Shown piece by piece: positions 23,199 through 32,171 of a stretch of DNA of 34,759 nucleotides. Source of the stretch: an uncultured Campylobacter sp. (GTDB lineage Bacteria; Campylobacterota; Campylobacteria; Campylobacterales; Campylobacteraceae); contig NZ_CALIBH010000126.1 in NCBI RefSeq assembly GCF_938045775.1, positions 1-34,759 of the forward strand, given 5' to 3'. The first letter of the stretch is position 1. The number at the start of each line of letters is the position of its first letter. The translations under genes and the position numbers were made by a program. The notes beneath the pieces were generated by a model. It was not told the origin of the DNA. It did no database searches and saw only the letters and a program-made list of their open reading frames with translations.

Positions 23199-24392
23199 AT
23201 GAAAAAGATTTTTTTGTTTGCATGTCTCATGCTTTTGGGCTCGCAACTTTTCGGCGACGATAAGGTATATCGCCTAAGACTTGCTAGTACGTGGGAGGCA
23301 ACTACGCCCGTTTTGGGCGCTGCCGCCGAGGATTTTAAAAACTATGCCGAAAGCCTTAGTGGCGGCAGGCTTCAGATCCGCATCGATACGCCGAGCAAGC
23401 ACAAGGCAAGCTTTGGCATATTCGACTTCGTCAAAAGCGGTCAATACGATCTAGGATATACTTCGCTTTATTATTATAAAGGCAAAGACGCCAAAACTAT
23501 GCTCTGGACGGCGGTGCCTTTCGGTATGACTACTGATGAGCAGCACGCGTGGTATTACTATGGTGGTGGGCGAGAGCTTAATGATAAGATGTTCGCACAA
23601 TACGGCATGAAGACCTTTTTGATGGGATCTACCGGCATGCAAATGGGCGGCTGGTTTAAAAAAGAGATCAACTCGGTCGCGGATCTGCAAGGGCTTAAAT
23701 TCCGCATACCGGGGCTAGGCGGAGAGGTGATGAGCAAGCTGGGTGCTACTATAAACACGGTACCTACGGGCGAGCTATTTATGGCGTTAGAAATGGGTAC
23801 GATCGATGCGGTCGAGTGGGTAAGCCCTGTCTATGATATGCCACTTGGATTTCACAAAGTGGCTAAATACTACTACACAGGCTGGCAAGAGCCTATGGGA
23901 GACTGCCAGCTGCTGGTAAATCAAAAGGCGCTAGAGAAGCTGCCTGCGGATCTTCAAGCGATCTTAGAGGCTGCAGCAAGACTTGCCGGAGAGAACTTCC
24001 AAAATAAGGGCTTTTACGAAAACGCTCGCATTTGGGCGGAGCTAAAAGCGCAGTTTCCGGATGTGCAGGTGCGCGACTTCCCTGCAGACGTGATAGCCGC
24101 GCTTAAAAAAGCAACGAATGAAATTTTAGACGAGGAAGCGGCGAAAGATCCGATGTTTAAAGAGATCCTAGACAGCCAGCGCGCATTTTTGAAAATCGGT
24201 AGAGAATGGAACAAAATAAGCACCGTAGCCTACATAAATAACGTAAGTGGCATCGCGGGCGAAAGCATAGCAAATCCAATCTCCGCAAGCCCTAGCGGTA
24301 CGACAAGCTCAGATTCTGCAAGCAGCGAAAATCACGGCGCTGCGAGCGATTCTAACGCGACGGACGGCAAAAATTTAGGAGCGACAAAGTAA
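23199..24392 (+). CDS. TRAP transporter solute-binding protein (DctP/TakP-like), orphan, with Ser-rich tail
   Basis: A 397-residue periplasmic binding protein of the TRAP DctP family. It starts with a Sec signal (MKKIFLFACLMLLGSQLFG, cleavage probably before DDK). The family core is clear: RLASTWEATTPVLG, the ligand-carboxylate Arg region LKFRIPGLGGEV (residues 166-177), TGELFMALEMGTIDAVEWV and HKVAKYYYTGWQEP. The last two resemble the 2-oxoacid-binding TakP branch, so a keto- or hydroxy-acid ligand is likely but unproven. The last 40 or so residues (from about 355) are a Ser/Ala/Asn-rich tail not usual in the family. No DctQ/DctM membrane genes are present within the window on either side, so it is an orphan or acts with a distant permease. 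AAAGGAT precedes the ATG. Confidence 0.9.
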   Translation: MKKIFLFACLMLLGSQLFGDDKVYRLRLASTWEATTPVLGAAAEDFKNYAESLSGGRLQIRIDTPSKHKASFGIFDFVKSGQYDLGYTSLYYYKGKDAKTMLWTAVPFGMTTDEQHAWYYYGGGRELNDKMFAQYGMKTFLMGSTGMQMGGWFKKEINSVADLQGLKFRIPGLGGEVMSKLGATINTVPTGELFMALEMGTIDAVEWVSPVYDMPLGFHKVAKYYYTGWQEPMGDCQLLVNQKALEKLPADLQAILEAAARLAGENFQNKGFYENARIWAELKAQFPDVQVRDFPADVIAALKKATNEILDEEAAKDPMFKEILDSQRAFLKIGREWNKISTVAYINNVSGIAGESIANPISASPSGTTSSDSASSENHGAASDSNATDGKNLGATK

Positions 24393-25302
24393 AGTAGGTG
24401 CTGCTAGCGATAAAAATTAAAGCGAGACGAACAGACCGGCACAATAAGTAGCTCAGGCACGACAAGCGGCAGAAATTTTAACTACTTTGCATAAAGTAAA
24501 TGGAATTCTGCCGCAGCAGCTTTGGCGCAATAGCTTCAATATCAGAGCCTAGTTTCATAAATCTCATCCGCAAGCAGGCAGCAGCTTTGGCGCAATAGCT
24601 TTAACATCGCAAGTAGCGCGATCTATCTAGTGCAGCGAGCGACTCCCGCGTGAAAATAGAACGCCAAAAACACGCGATAAAACAAAATTCTAAAAATTCC
24701 GAGCTCCAAGCACGGCGGAATTCGGAATTTTAAATCTAAAATTTTAAAATCAAAATTTATGGATTTCGGACGGAGCGCGAAACTACTCCAACTATGCTAT
24801 AAATCGGCATTTGCAACTATTAAGACTAAAAGCCGTGTCTAGTGCTTTAAAAAGCCTATGAGTCTTTTACATTCATCTATTAAAATCACAAAAATTGCAT
24901 TTGTGTTATTAAAATTATGGCATTTCTTGACAACAATATAGGCTAATTCGCATAAAATCAGCCTGCACGCGTTAAAATTTAATCAATAATGTAATTTGGC
25001 AAGATTTGTCGCGATAAAATAGCCTTATTATCATGCTTATCTTTAAAATTTACTCCATTGCGCCGCTCTTATAGAGACTACATTTATTAGGATTTGATAA
25101 ATCGCGAATGCCCAGTTTCTGCAGCCGCATCTATTAACGCAATAGCAGATAAATTTCACACCCTCTTATCAATAATAGTGCAACTACGCAAAGAAAGCGT
25201 ATTAATATCGAGAAATTTATTGAATTCTTGAAATTTTTGATCTTTAAAATATCGCAAGACGGCTAGATCGCTAAAAATTTCATATTATTTGAATTGATTG
25301 TT
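24393..25302. other. Gene-poor spacer after the TRAP binding protein
   Basis: No intact gene. Soon after the stop, short sequences echo the Ser-rich tail of the preceding gene (AGCTCAGGCACGACAAGC at 24452-24469 against CGGTACGACAAGC inside the gene at 24296-24308). A 31-base direct repeat lies at 24513-24608. From 24840 to 25300 the sequence becomes AT-rich with several possible promoter boxes and no coding pattern. The area may be a graveyard of transporter-related DNA. Confidence 0.45.
24513..24608. repeat. 31-base direct repeat, two copies
   Basis: GCAGCAGCTTTGGCGCAATA and the next 11 bases occur at 24513-24543 and 24578-24608, 65 bases apart, with two mismatches (CAATATC versus TAACATC at the end). 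The copies are not flanked by a transposase or by target-site duplications. Confidence 0.75.
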
Positions 25303-25337
25303 AAAAAGTAGATTCGGGAGCATAGCCCCGAATCTAC
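25303..25337 (-). terminator. Rho-independent terminator of fdhF
   Basis: On the minus strand GTAGATTCGGG (25337-25327) pairs perfectly with CCCGAATCTAC (25318-25308) around an 8-base loop and is followed by five T (25307-25303). It begins 17 bases after the fdhF stop codon. Strong stem of 11 pairs. Confidence 0.9.
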
Positions 25338-25353
25338 GGATAAGATTAAATTC

Positions 25354-27621
25354 TTAGAATTTAATCGGATGGTGGTGGAAGTCGTCGTAAACGACCTTGT
25401 TGGTCTGAAACTTAATGCGCTTAAGCTCGCGGATACGCAAGAATTCCTCTTCGTCGATCTTTTTGATCTGAATCGCTGCCTTAAACGTAGGCGTTTTAGC
25501 GATGAGATCCCAGCCGCCGCTGGTTAGCTCGTTGCAGCAGCTCTCCCAGTAGTGATAAGACATCTGAATGATACCATCCATTATACACTCGGTAATGTCC
25601 GCCTTGATCGCGATATAGCCGTAGCGGCTCCACGCGACGATGAAATCGCCCTGCGAAATTCCGTATCTCTCGGCGAGTTTCGGATTCATTTCCGCAATCG
25701 GTCCTATCGCGTCACCGCCCTGCTCTACGGTCTTAGAGCGCCTAGTCATCGCGCCTCCTGCATACTCGTAAACTTTACGCGTAGTTAGAAGCTGGATCGG
25801 GAACTCCTCGTCGGTCTTCTCGTCCACGGAGCCCGCCATTACAGGATAATCTTTCGGCATATTCATACGCTTTGCGAATTCCTCTTTGGCGCTTTCGATC
25901 TTGCTCTTATCATCCACAAATAGAACTGGGACGAAATTTCCTTTACCGTCCGGGGTAAAGAATTTTTTATCAAGGTACAATGCAGGTCCGCCCATAGAAT
26001 TCTCATCAGGGCACGGCCAGTGAAGTCCGTGGTATTTTTTGATGCGGTAATAGCTCATTCCGCCGTAGTTGTGCGGAGCTACCCTGCGCACCTCTTCCCA
26101 AATCTGCTCTGGAGATTGAAATGTGAAATAATCCCCTAGTCCTAAGCGTCTGGCAAGCTCGCAGATGATAGCCCAGTCTTGTCTAGCTTGTCCCGGAGGG
26201 GCAACTACAATCTCGCTATGCTGTACGCGGCGCTCTGCATTTGCATAAGTGCCCTCCTTCTCGCCGCTGCAAGCTCCAGGAAGCACAACATCTGCTTTGC
26301 GGCTCGTCTCGGTTAAGAAAATATCTTGGATCACATACATTTCTACCTGCGAAATCGCGCGCAAGAAGTGGTTTGCGTTCGGATCGGTCATAACCGGGTT
26401 TTCGCCCATCGTCCAGAAGAATTTTACCCTACCATCAAGAATTGCGTCAGGCACTTCGGTTTTATGAATGCCGATCTTGCCGTTTAGGTGACCTTTCGGC
26501 AAATTCCACTGGCGCTCAAACCAATCACGGGCATTTTCGTCGGTTACAGCTTTATAGCCGGTAAATACGTTAGGAAGCATTCCCATATCGCAGCAGCCTT
26601 GAACGTTTTCTTGTCCACGGATCGGTAGATCGCCGCTTCCGAGCTCGCCCACATTGCCCGTTACGAGCATTAAATTTGAAATGTCGCAGACTGCGCCCAC
26701 GCCGTGGTTGAAGTGAGTTACACCCATGCCGTGCGTGATAACCGCAGGTCGCGTAGTGGCGTAAATTCTAGCTGCTTTTCTAATATCTTCAGCGTTTAAC
26801 CTAGTGTATTTGGCTACGGCTTCAGGCGAATAATCCTTAACCGCCTCTTTTACATATTCAAAACCCTTGGTGTATTTATTAACGAATTCGTGATTTACCA
26901 AATCCTCGTCGATAATAGCATGGATTAAAGCGTTGATGACTGGGATATTGTGCTCCGGCTCAAGCTGGAGGTGGATATCTGCGCGATTTGCAAATTCCGT
27001 CTTAACCGGATCAATAACGATGAGTTTAGCGCCTCTATTTAACGCTCTTTGAACGTGCATAGCTACGATCGGGTGACCATTTTCCGGGTTTGAGCCGATC
27101 ATCATAATGCAGTTACTGTGAGTTCCGATCTCCGTGAAGCTATTTGTAGCCGCTCCGTTACCGATTGTTTTGGCAAGACCTGCCACAGTCGGAGCGTGTC
27201 AAATGCGCGCGCAGTGATCGATATTATTCGTACCTAAAATTCTAAGTAGCTTCTGCGCTACGTAGTTATCCTCATGCGTACAGCGTGCGGAATAGTTTCC
27301 GGCTATCGCGTCGGCGCCGTATTTTTCTTTAACTTCGAGCATCTTTTTAGCAACCAAATCAAGCGCTTCGTCCCAGCTAGCCTCGACCAAATCGCCGTCT
27401 TTACTAAATTTGCCATTCTTTTTACGAATTAGCGGAGTAGTAAGCCTATCTCTAGAGCCTACGTAATTCCATCCGTAATAACCTTTCAAACATAAACAAC
27501 CTTGATTTACAGGGTTGTCGCTTACGCCGGTTGCGGATTTGATATAATTGTCTTCCGCAGTCAGCTCGATTTGACAGCCTGTGCCACAATAAGGGCATAT
27601 GACCTTGCCTTTATTCGCCAT
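25354..27621 (-). CDS. fdhF: Selenocysteine formate dehydrogenase FdhF (FDH-H type)
   Basis: One gene read through an in-frame TGA at 27199-27201. The N-terminal part starts at ATG 27621 (AAAGGAG upstream) with the [4Fe-4S] motif CPYCGTGC and GCLCLKGYYG. It ends HCARI, then TGA, then HAPTVAGL. This is exactly the FdhF active-site context (HCAR-x-U-H), and Sec is residue 141, against 140 in E. coli. The full protein has 755 residues. Molybdopterin (bis-MGD) domains follow: MGENPVMTDPNANHF, GSGDLPIRGQENVQG, and the C-terminal TTRKVYEYAGGAMTRRS. No Tat signal is present, so it is cytoplasmic like E. coli FDH-H. It is divergent from the hyf operon, which implies formate hydrogenlyase. SelA/SelB/tRNA-Sec are needed and are not in the window. 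Confidence 0.96.
27162..27201 (-). promoter_or_regulatory. bSECIS element for selenocysteine insertion in fdhF
   Basis: Directly after the TGA on the minus strand, GGCA and TGCC (27184-27181 and 27175-27172) pair around the loop GGTCT, the loop recognised by SelB in E. coli fdhF. A lower stem forms from TGT with ACA and CGA with TCG (27191-27185 and 27168-27162), with an AAA bulge and one C-A mismatch. The distance from the TGA to the apical loop is about 18 bases, close to the E. coli element. Confidence 0.88.
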
Positions 27622-28015
27622 ATTTTCTCCTTTCGAAAATACTAAACATGCAAAATTACCATATATGCAATTTCGGCACAATTATATAAATTCTTACCTA
27701 AAATAAAATTGAAATTTTGTCTTAAGCTAAAAGAATTTTTTTAATTATAATTAGGAGTAAGTTGGGGTAATTTAAGTAGTAATTTAAATTTTAAAATATA
27801 CTTTAATACTGATATACTAGACTTTTAAAGCAAATAATCAACGAACTGGTTTAAAAAAGAAATTAGTTTTCAAATTTAAGCTTTGAAAGCAAATTTATCA
27901 AATAAATTCCAAATATCGTCAGATAAATGACGGAATTTTTTTACGGACTTAAATATAATTACACCAAAATTTTTAATAAAAAATTTTTAAAATTCCTTAA
28001 GTCAAGGAGAAAGGT
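27622..28015. promoter_or_regulatory. Divergent regulatory region between fdhF and hyfA
   Basis: This 394-base AT-rich region must hold the promoters of fdhF and the hyf operon. For hyf, TATAAT at 27954-27959 lies 56 bases before the ATG. A dyad CGTCA-GATAAA-TGACG (27917-27932), followed by a T-run (27936-27942), lies just upstream of that box, where an activator or repressor could bind. Another TATAAT lies in TTAATTATAATTAGG near 27750. A canonical sigma-54 site (TGGCAC-N5-TTGC) was searched for and not found. No regulator gene of the FhlA type is in the window. Confidence 0.5.
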
Positions 28016-28615
28016 ATGAAACAACATAAATTTGTAATCTGCGATTACAAACGATGTATCGGTTGCACGACGTGCATGGCAGCCTGTTACTCAAGTGCCT
28101 ACGAGCGCGGCAAGCTTGCTAAATCGCGACTTACCGTGCTTAGACAGGCTTACGGCGTTATGCCTACGCAGTGCAGGCAGTGCGATGACGGACCATGTGC
28201 AAATGTCTGCCCTACCGGTGCGCTTCGCTTCGATAATAACTATATCGAATTACACGAAGAAATTTGCATCGGATGCAAGATGTGTACGCTCGCCTGTCCT
28301 TATGGCGCGATCAGCTCGAATGCCGAGCTTATGCCGTCAGTAAATTATGCGGTCGAGCCGAAGTATTATCTCGAGATCGAAAGCCAAGCGGGCGCCAAAA
28401 GCACCGCCATCAAATGCGATCTATGCAACGGACGCGAAAACGGTCCTGCATGCGTCGAGGTTTGCCCAACCAGCGCTATCATTATGATAGATCCTAAAGA
28501 AGGTAAGCATAAATTGGGCTTTGCGATAGACTACGATGCGGCTAATGCTTTTGCAAAAGACGTATTAAACGGCGAAATCAGTTGCGTCGCCAAAAAAGAA
28601 GGAGGCGCAAAATGA
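28016..28615 (+). CDS. hyfA: Hydrogenase-4 electron-transfer protein HyfA (four [4Fe-4S])
   Basis: A 199-residue ferredoxin-like protein that should pass electrons between formate dehydrogenase and the hydrogenase. It has four Cys clusters: C14-x2-C17-x2-C20-x3-C24, C53-x2-C56-x4-C61-x3-C65, C84-x2-C87-x2-C90-x3-C94, and C134-x2-C137 with C146-x3-C150. This is the pattern of HycB/HyfA. No signal peptide or membrane anchor. AAGGAGAAAGGT precedes the ATG, and the stop overlaps the hyfB start (ATGA). It is the first gene of the hyf operon. HycB and HyfA cannot be separated by sequence here; the context favours HyfA. Confidence 0.93.
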   Translation: MKQHKFVICDYKRCIGCTTCMAACYSSAYERGKLAKSRLTVLRQAYGVMPTQCRQCDDGPCANVCPTGALRFDNNYIELHEEICIGCKMCTLACPYGAISSNAELMPSVNYAVEPKYYLEIESQAGAKSTAIKCDLCNGRENGPACVEVCPTSAIIMIDPKEGKHKLGFAIDYDAANAFAKDVLNGEISCVAKKEGGAK

Positions 28616-30585
28616 TAAGCGTCTATACTTTATTTATCGTCAGTGCAGTAATTAGTATTCTTTTATACTGCGCTCCAAAAACTGCCGTTAAAGTAGGATT
28701 TGGATTAGGTGCCATCAGCTGTTTTTATGCGATGTGTCATTTCGTAGCCAATATGGGCGTAAGCGACAGCTTCGTTTTGGGCGGTACTTTCTTATATGCG
28801 CCAAAATTTGCTTTAAGCCCGCTTGGAAATTTCTTCAGCTTCGTAGTCGTTTTCATCGGCTTTGCAAGCAGCGTTTACGGCATGAGCTACGCTGAGGAAT
28901 ATATCGGAAAGGCAAATATCGGCGTTTTTGCATGTTTATTTAATACCTTCATCTTATCTATGCTTTTAGTTATCAGTGCGGATAATGTATTTTGCTTCGC
29001 TGTTTTATGGGAGCTTATGACGTTAATTTCGTCATTTCTAATCATAGTAAACGATGGCAAAGGCACGCTCAAAGCCGTTATGGTATATCTAGGTATAGCG
29101 CAGATCGGTGCATTTTGTATTACCTGTGGCTTACTTATCATTGCAAACTACGCAGGAAGCTTCGAATTTGCGGAGTGGGGAAAAGTAAATATGCCTATGG
29201 GCGCTTCTGTAGCAGCATTCATCTTGTTTTTGGTCGGCTTCGGTTCAAAAGCGGGAATGTGGCCTTTTCACGTTTGGCTACCGCAAGCTCACCCTGCGGC
29301 TCCATCGAATGTCTCTGCGCTAATGAGCGGCGTTATGATTAAAGTAGCGCTCTTTACCCTTGTTAAATTTACGCTATTTTTGCCGCTAAGCATCTATTTT
29401 GGGCTTGCAGTTTTGATCCTAGGAGCAGCTAGCTCGCTTTTTGGCGTTTTATACGCGTTGTGCCAGCACGACTTTAAAGCACTTCTTGCGTACCACTCGG
29501 TTGAAAATATCGGCATTATCTTGCTGGGTCTTGGCACCGGAATTTACGGCGTCGCAGCAGGCAATGTAACGCTAGCCGCAGTCGGATTTTTAGCAGGCTG
29601 CTACCACGTAGTAAATCACGCAATATTCAAAGGCTTACTATTCTTATGCGCGGGCTCTGTAATCCACGCTACTCATACGCAAAATATGGACGTGCTAGGA
29701 GGGCTAGCTAAAAAAATGCCTCTAACTGCCGTCGGTATGTTTATCGGTATCATGGGTATCGCAGCGCTTCCTCCGGTAAACGGCTTCGTTTCAGAGTGGT
29801 TTACCTATCAAGGAATGCTTCAAGGCGCTAAGGAAAGCGGAATTTTCATCAGATACGCCTTCTCTTTAGCAGTGGTCGCTCTTGCACTTACCGGCGTTTT
29901 GGTCGGTATGCACCTTAAGCTTTATGCGGTAATCTTCGCAGGAACCCCAAGGGATGAAAAAATTTGGGAAAATGCAAAAGAAAGCCCACTAGGAATGGTT
30001 TTAGGAATGATCATTTTGATGATAGGCTGCGTGGGATTTGGCGTAGGCGCACACTTCATAGTCGATTACATCATGCAGGCGGTAAATTCTATCACTTCCA
30101 ATAGCGGATATGCCGCAAGCCTAGGCGCTTCGTCAATCACTTCGCCTTTGGGAAGTATCGTCTCAACTCCTCTTATTGCAGTGATTTTGTGCTCTACAAT
30201 GCTGCTTCCGTTTATCATCCTAGCGGTTATGAAAGCAAATCGCGACAAACCTCGTGAAACCGATCCTTGGGCATGCGGCTTTAAATATAGCCCTCGCATG
30301 CAGATGACCGGCGGTCCTTTTACCGGCGATTTAAGAAAGATTATGGACTGGTTATTTAGAGGTCATAAACGCAGAATAGAGCAAAACGGCTACTTCGGAC
30401 CGATCGAGTATCACAACCACCCACAAGACATTTGGTGGACGATGATTTATCAACCGGTAATCGATTGGAGTAAGAAGATCGCCGATAAGATAGGAATTAT
30501 TCAAAGCGGCTATGCAAATTTATATACGCTTTACATCCTAATCTATCTTTGCGCGATACTGGGCGTCGGATATTTCTTGATCTAG
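28612..30585 (+). CDS. hyfB: Hydrogenase-4 membrane subunit HyfB (NuoL/MrpA-like)
   Basis: A 657-residue multi-pass protein of the complex I antiporter-like family, about the length of E. coli HyfB (672). It contains the family helix with FGSKAGMWPFHVWLPQAHPA near residue 210 and a discontinuous-helix region AYHSVENIGIILLGLGTGI, and it ends in a cytoplasmic loop plus a last transmembrane helix (YTLYILIYLCAILGVGYFL). The conserved Lys of FGSKAG and the His/Glu residues of the antiporter path are retained. I chose the ATG at 28612, which overlaps hyfA as ATGA and has GGAGG upstream; ten codons of frame lie further upstream but are basic and non-conserved. Proton or sodium translocation is inferred from the family. 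Confidence 0.93.
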   Translation: MISVYTLFIVSAVISILLYCAPKTAVKVGFGLGAISCFYAMCHFVANMGVSDSFVLGGTFLYAPKFALSPLGNFFSFVVVFIGFASSVYGMSYAEEYIGKANIGVFACLFNTFILSMLLVISADNVFCFAVLWELMTLISSFLIIVNDGKGTLKAVMVYLGIAQIGAFCITCGLLIIANYAGSFEFAEWGKVNMPMGASVAAFILFLVGFGSKAGMWPFHVWLPQAHPAAPSNVSALMSGVMIKVALFTLVKFTLFLPLSIYFGLAVLILGAASSLFGVLYALCQHDFKALLAYHSVENIGIILLGLGTGIYGVAAGNVTLAAVGFLAGCYHVVNHAIFKGLLFLCAGSVIHATHTQNMDVLGGLAKKMPLTAVGMFIGIMGIAALPPVNGFVSEWFTYQGMLQGAKESGIFIRYAFSLAVVALALTGVLVGMHLKLYAVIFAGTPRDEKIWENAKESPLGMVLGMIILMIGCVGFGVGAHFIVDYIMQAVNSITSNSGYAASLGASSITSPLGSIVSTPLIAVILCSTMLLPFIILAVMKANRDKPRETDPWACGFKYSPRMQMTGGPFTGDLRKIMDWLFRGHKRRIEQNGYFGPIEYHNHPQDIWWTMIYQPVIDWSKKIADKIGIIQSGYANLYTLYILIYLCAILGVGYFLI

Positions 30586-30595
30586 GAGGTTTGAG

Positions 30596-31525
30596 ATGCA
30601 GACTATACAAACTATATTTTTAATGATATTTCAAGTCGCGGTTATCGTCCTAGTCGCTCCACTCTTCGACGGTATGGCTAGAAAACTTCGAGCCAAGCTT
30701 CAGTCGAAACAAGGAAGCGATTTTTTCCAGACTTACCGCGATATTATTAAGCTTTTTAAGCGCGGCAGGACCGTTCCTGCGTGCAGCCACTGGGTATTTA
30801 GATGGGCGCCGTTTTTCCTTTTCGCTACTTCGGCGGCGATTTTGGCGGCTATTCCTATTACATACAGCAAAGATACCCTTTTCGGAGCGTATTCGGATAT
30901 TTTCGTTATCCTATATCTAGGCGCGCTTTTGCGCTTTGTATTCGGTGCGGCTTCGATAGACAGCGGTAACCCGTTTGCCGCAACCGGCGGTGGACGCGAG
31001 CAGATGCTTGCCGTTTTTGTCGAGCCTGTTATGATGATGTGCCTAATTGTAGTAATGATGGCTGCGGGAACTTCAAATTTAGTTGAGATCCAGCAGATGG
31101 TACGTAGCGGTCAGATCGGCTATCAAATTCCAAGCTTTGCCGTCGCCTCGATTGCGTTTTTATGGTGTATGTATGTCGAGACCGGCAGAAAGCCATTTGA
31201 TCTTGCCGAAGCCGAGCAAGAGCTTCAAGAAGGTCTACTTGGCGAATATGCAGGCAGCGATCTAGGCTTAGTGCAAGCGGCGCTTATTTTGAAGCAATTT
31301 GCGATGATCGGATTATTCCTAACGATATTTGAGCCGTGGAATTTTAGCAATCCGCTTTTAGCGATCATAATCTTTGTGCTAAAAACTGGCGTATTTTACG
31401 TAGCAGCCGTTTTCATCGACAACTTTGGACCGCGCTTTAGAATGACTTCGAGCATGCGCAAAATTTCATGCGGTGCTCTTGCCATCGCTTTTGCGGCATT
31501 AACGCTTTACGTAGTAGGATTTTAA
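30596..31525 (+). CDS. hyfC: Hydrogenase-4 membrane subunit HyfC (NuoH-like)
   Basis: A 309-residue protein with about eight membrane helices, homologous to HycD/HyfC and NuoH, which anchors the peripheral arm in the membrane. The charged cytosolic loop PLFDGMARKLRAKLQSKQ and the segment ETGRKPFDLAEAEQELQEG (residues about 197-215) are family signatures that touch the catalytic subunits. It starts ten bases after hyfB with AGGAGG upstream. The length equals that of E. coli HyfC (about 315). It is followed immediately by hyfE, so hyfD of the E. coli order is absent. Confidence 0.94.
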   Translation: MQTIQTIFLMIFQVAVIVLVAPLFDGMARKLRAKLQSKQGSDFFQTYRDIIKLFKRGRTVPACSHWVFRWAPFFLFATSAAILAAIPITYSKDTLFGAYSDIFVILYLGALLRFVFGAASIDSGNPFAATGGGREQMLAVFVEPVMMMCLIVVMMAAGTSNLVEIQQMVRSGQIGYQIPSFAVASIAFLWCMYVETGRKPFDLAEAEQELQEGLLGEYAGSDLGLVQAALILKQFAMIGLFLTIFEPWNFSNPLLAIIIFVLKTGVFYVAAVFIDNFGPRFRMTSSMRKISCGALAIAFAALTLYVVGF

Positions 31526-31526
31526 G

Positions 31527-32171
31527 ATGAATAGTATCGATATTTTAGCAATTTGTATGATCGTAACGTCACTTGCGGTATTCGGACTTAGAAATTTAAA
31601 GCTTTCGATCGGAATTTACGCGATTCAGACGCTACTTTTGGTAAGCATATTTTTTATGCTGTATTCTAACTTTAATGCGCCGCAGCTTAGAATTTGGGCG
31701 ATAGTGGCGTTTTTTACGAAGGTTATTTTCGTGCCAGGAATTTTATTTTGGCTAGTTAAAAAGCTGGATGTGATCAGCGAGGATGAGCCGGTAGGCGGCT
31801 TTTTCGTAAGCCCCGTTATTGCGATGGGATTTTCGCTAGCGATTGCGATGACAATCAATCCGATCTTGCTTAAATTCTCTCTTATTCAAGAAAGAATCGT
31901 TCTAATAGCGGCGGTAACCGTATTTATGATGGGAATTTTCGGCTTCATGCTAAGAAATTCTTTCATCAAGCAAATTCTAGCCTACTGCCTCTTTGAAAAC
32001 GGCATCCACCTAAGCCTTGCGCTTATGGCTTACAACTCTCATGAGCTAGTCGAGCTTGGAATTTTAACCGACGCGATCTTTGCGGTTATTATTATGAGCG
32101 TTTTGGCGGTTAGATTTTACAAAGCTTATGACGGACTTGATACGTCTAAAGCTTCGAATTTAAGGGGTTAA
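31527..32171 (+). CDS. hyfE: Hydrogenase-4 membrane subunit HyfE (NuoK-like)
   Basis: A 214-residue hydrophobic protein with about six to seven helices, matching HyfE of E. coli (216 residues). The second half (RNSFIKQILAYCLFENGIHL, then LTDAIFAVIIMSVLAVRFY) resembles NuoK, with a buried Glu in FENGIHL. It starts one base after the hyfC stop and overlaps hyfF by one base (TAATG). A role in the membrane arm is inferred from the family; the precise path of ions is unknown. Confidence 0.92.
   Translation: MNSIDILAICMIVTSLAVFGLRNLKLSIGIYAIQTLLLVSIFFMLYSNFNAPQLRIWAIVAFFTKVIFVPGILFWLVKKLDVISEDEPVGGFFVSPVIAMGFSLAIAMTINPILLKFSLIQERIVLIAAVTVFMMGIFGFMLRNSFIKQILAYCLFENGIHLSLALMAYNSHELVELGILTDAIFAVIIMSVLAVRFYKAYDGLDTSKASNLRG

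Noticed and set aside
27187..27201. Break between two formate dehydrogenase ORFs as a frameshift or pseudogene
   Set aside because: Both pieces are in the same frame and meet at a single TGA in the Sec position, followed by a SECIS hairpin; this is recoding.
27661..27690. Sigma-54 promoter for fdhF (TGTGCCGAAATTGCA on the minus strand)
   Set aside because: The -12 TTGCA fits, but the essential GG at -24 is missing and three other positions differ.
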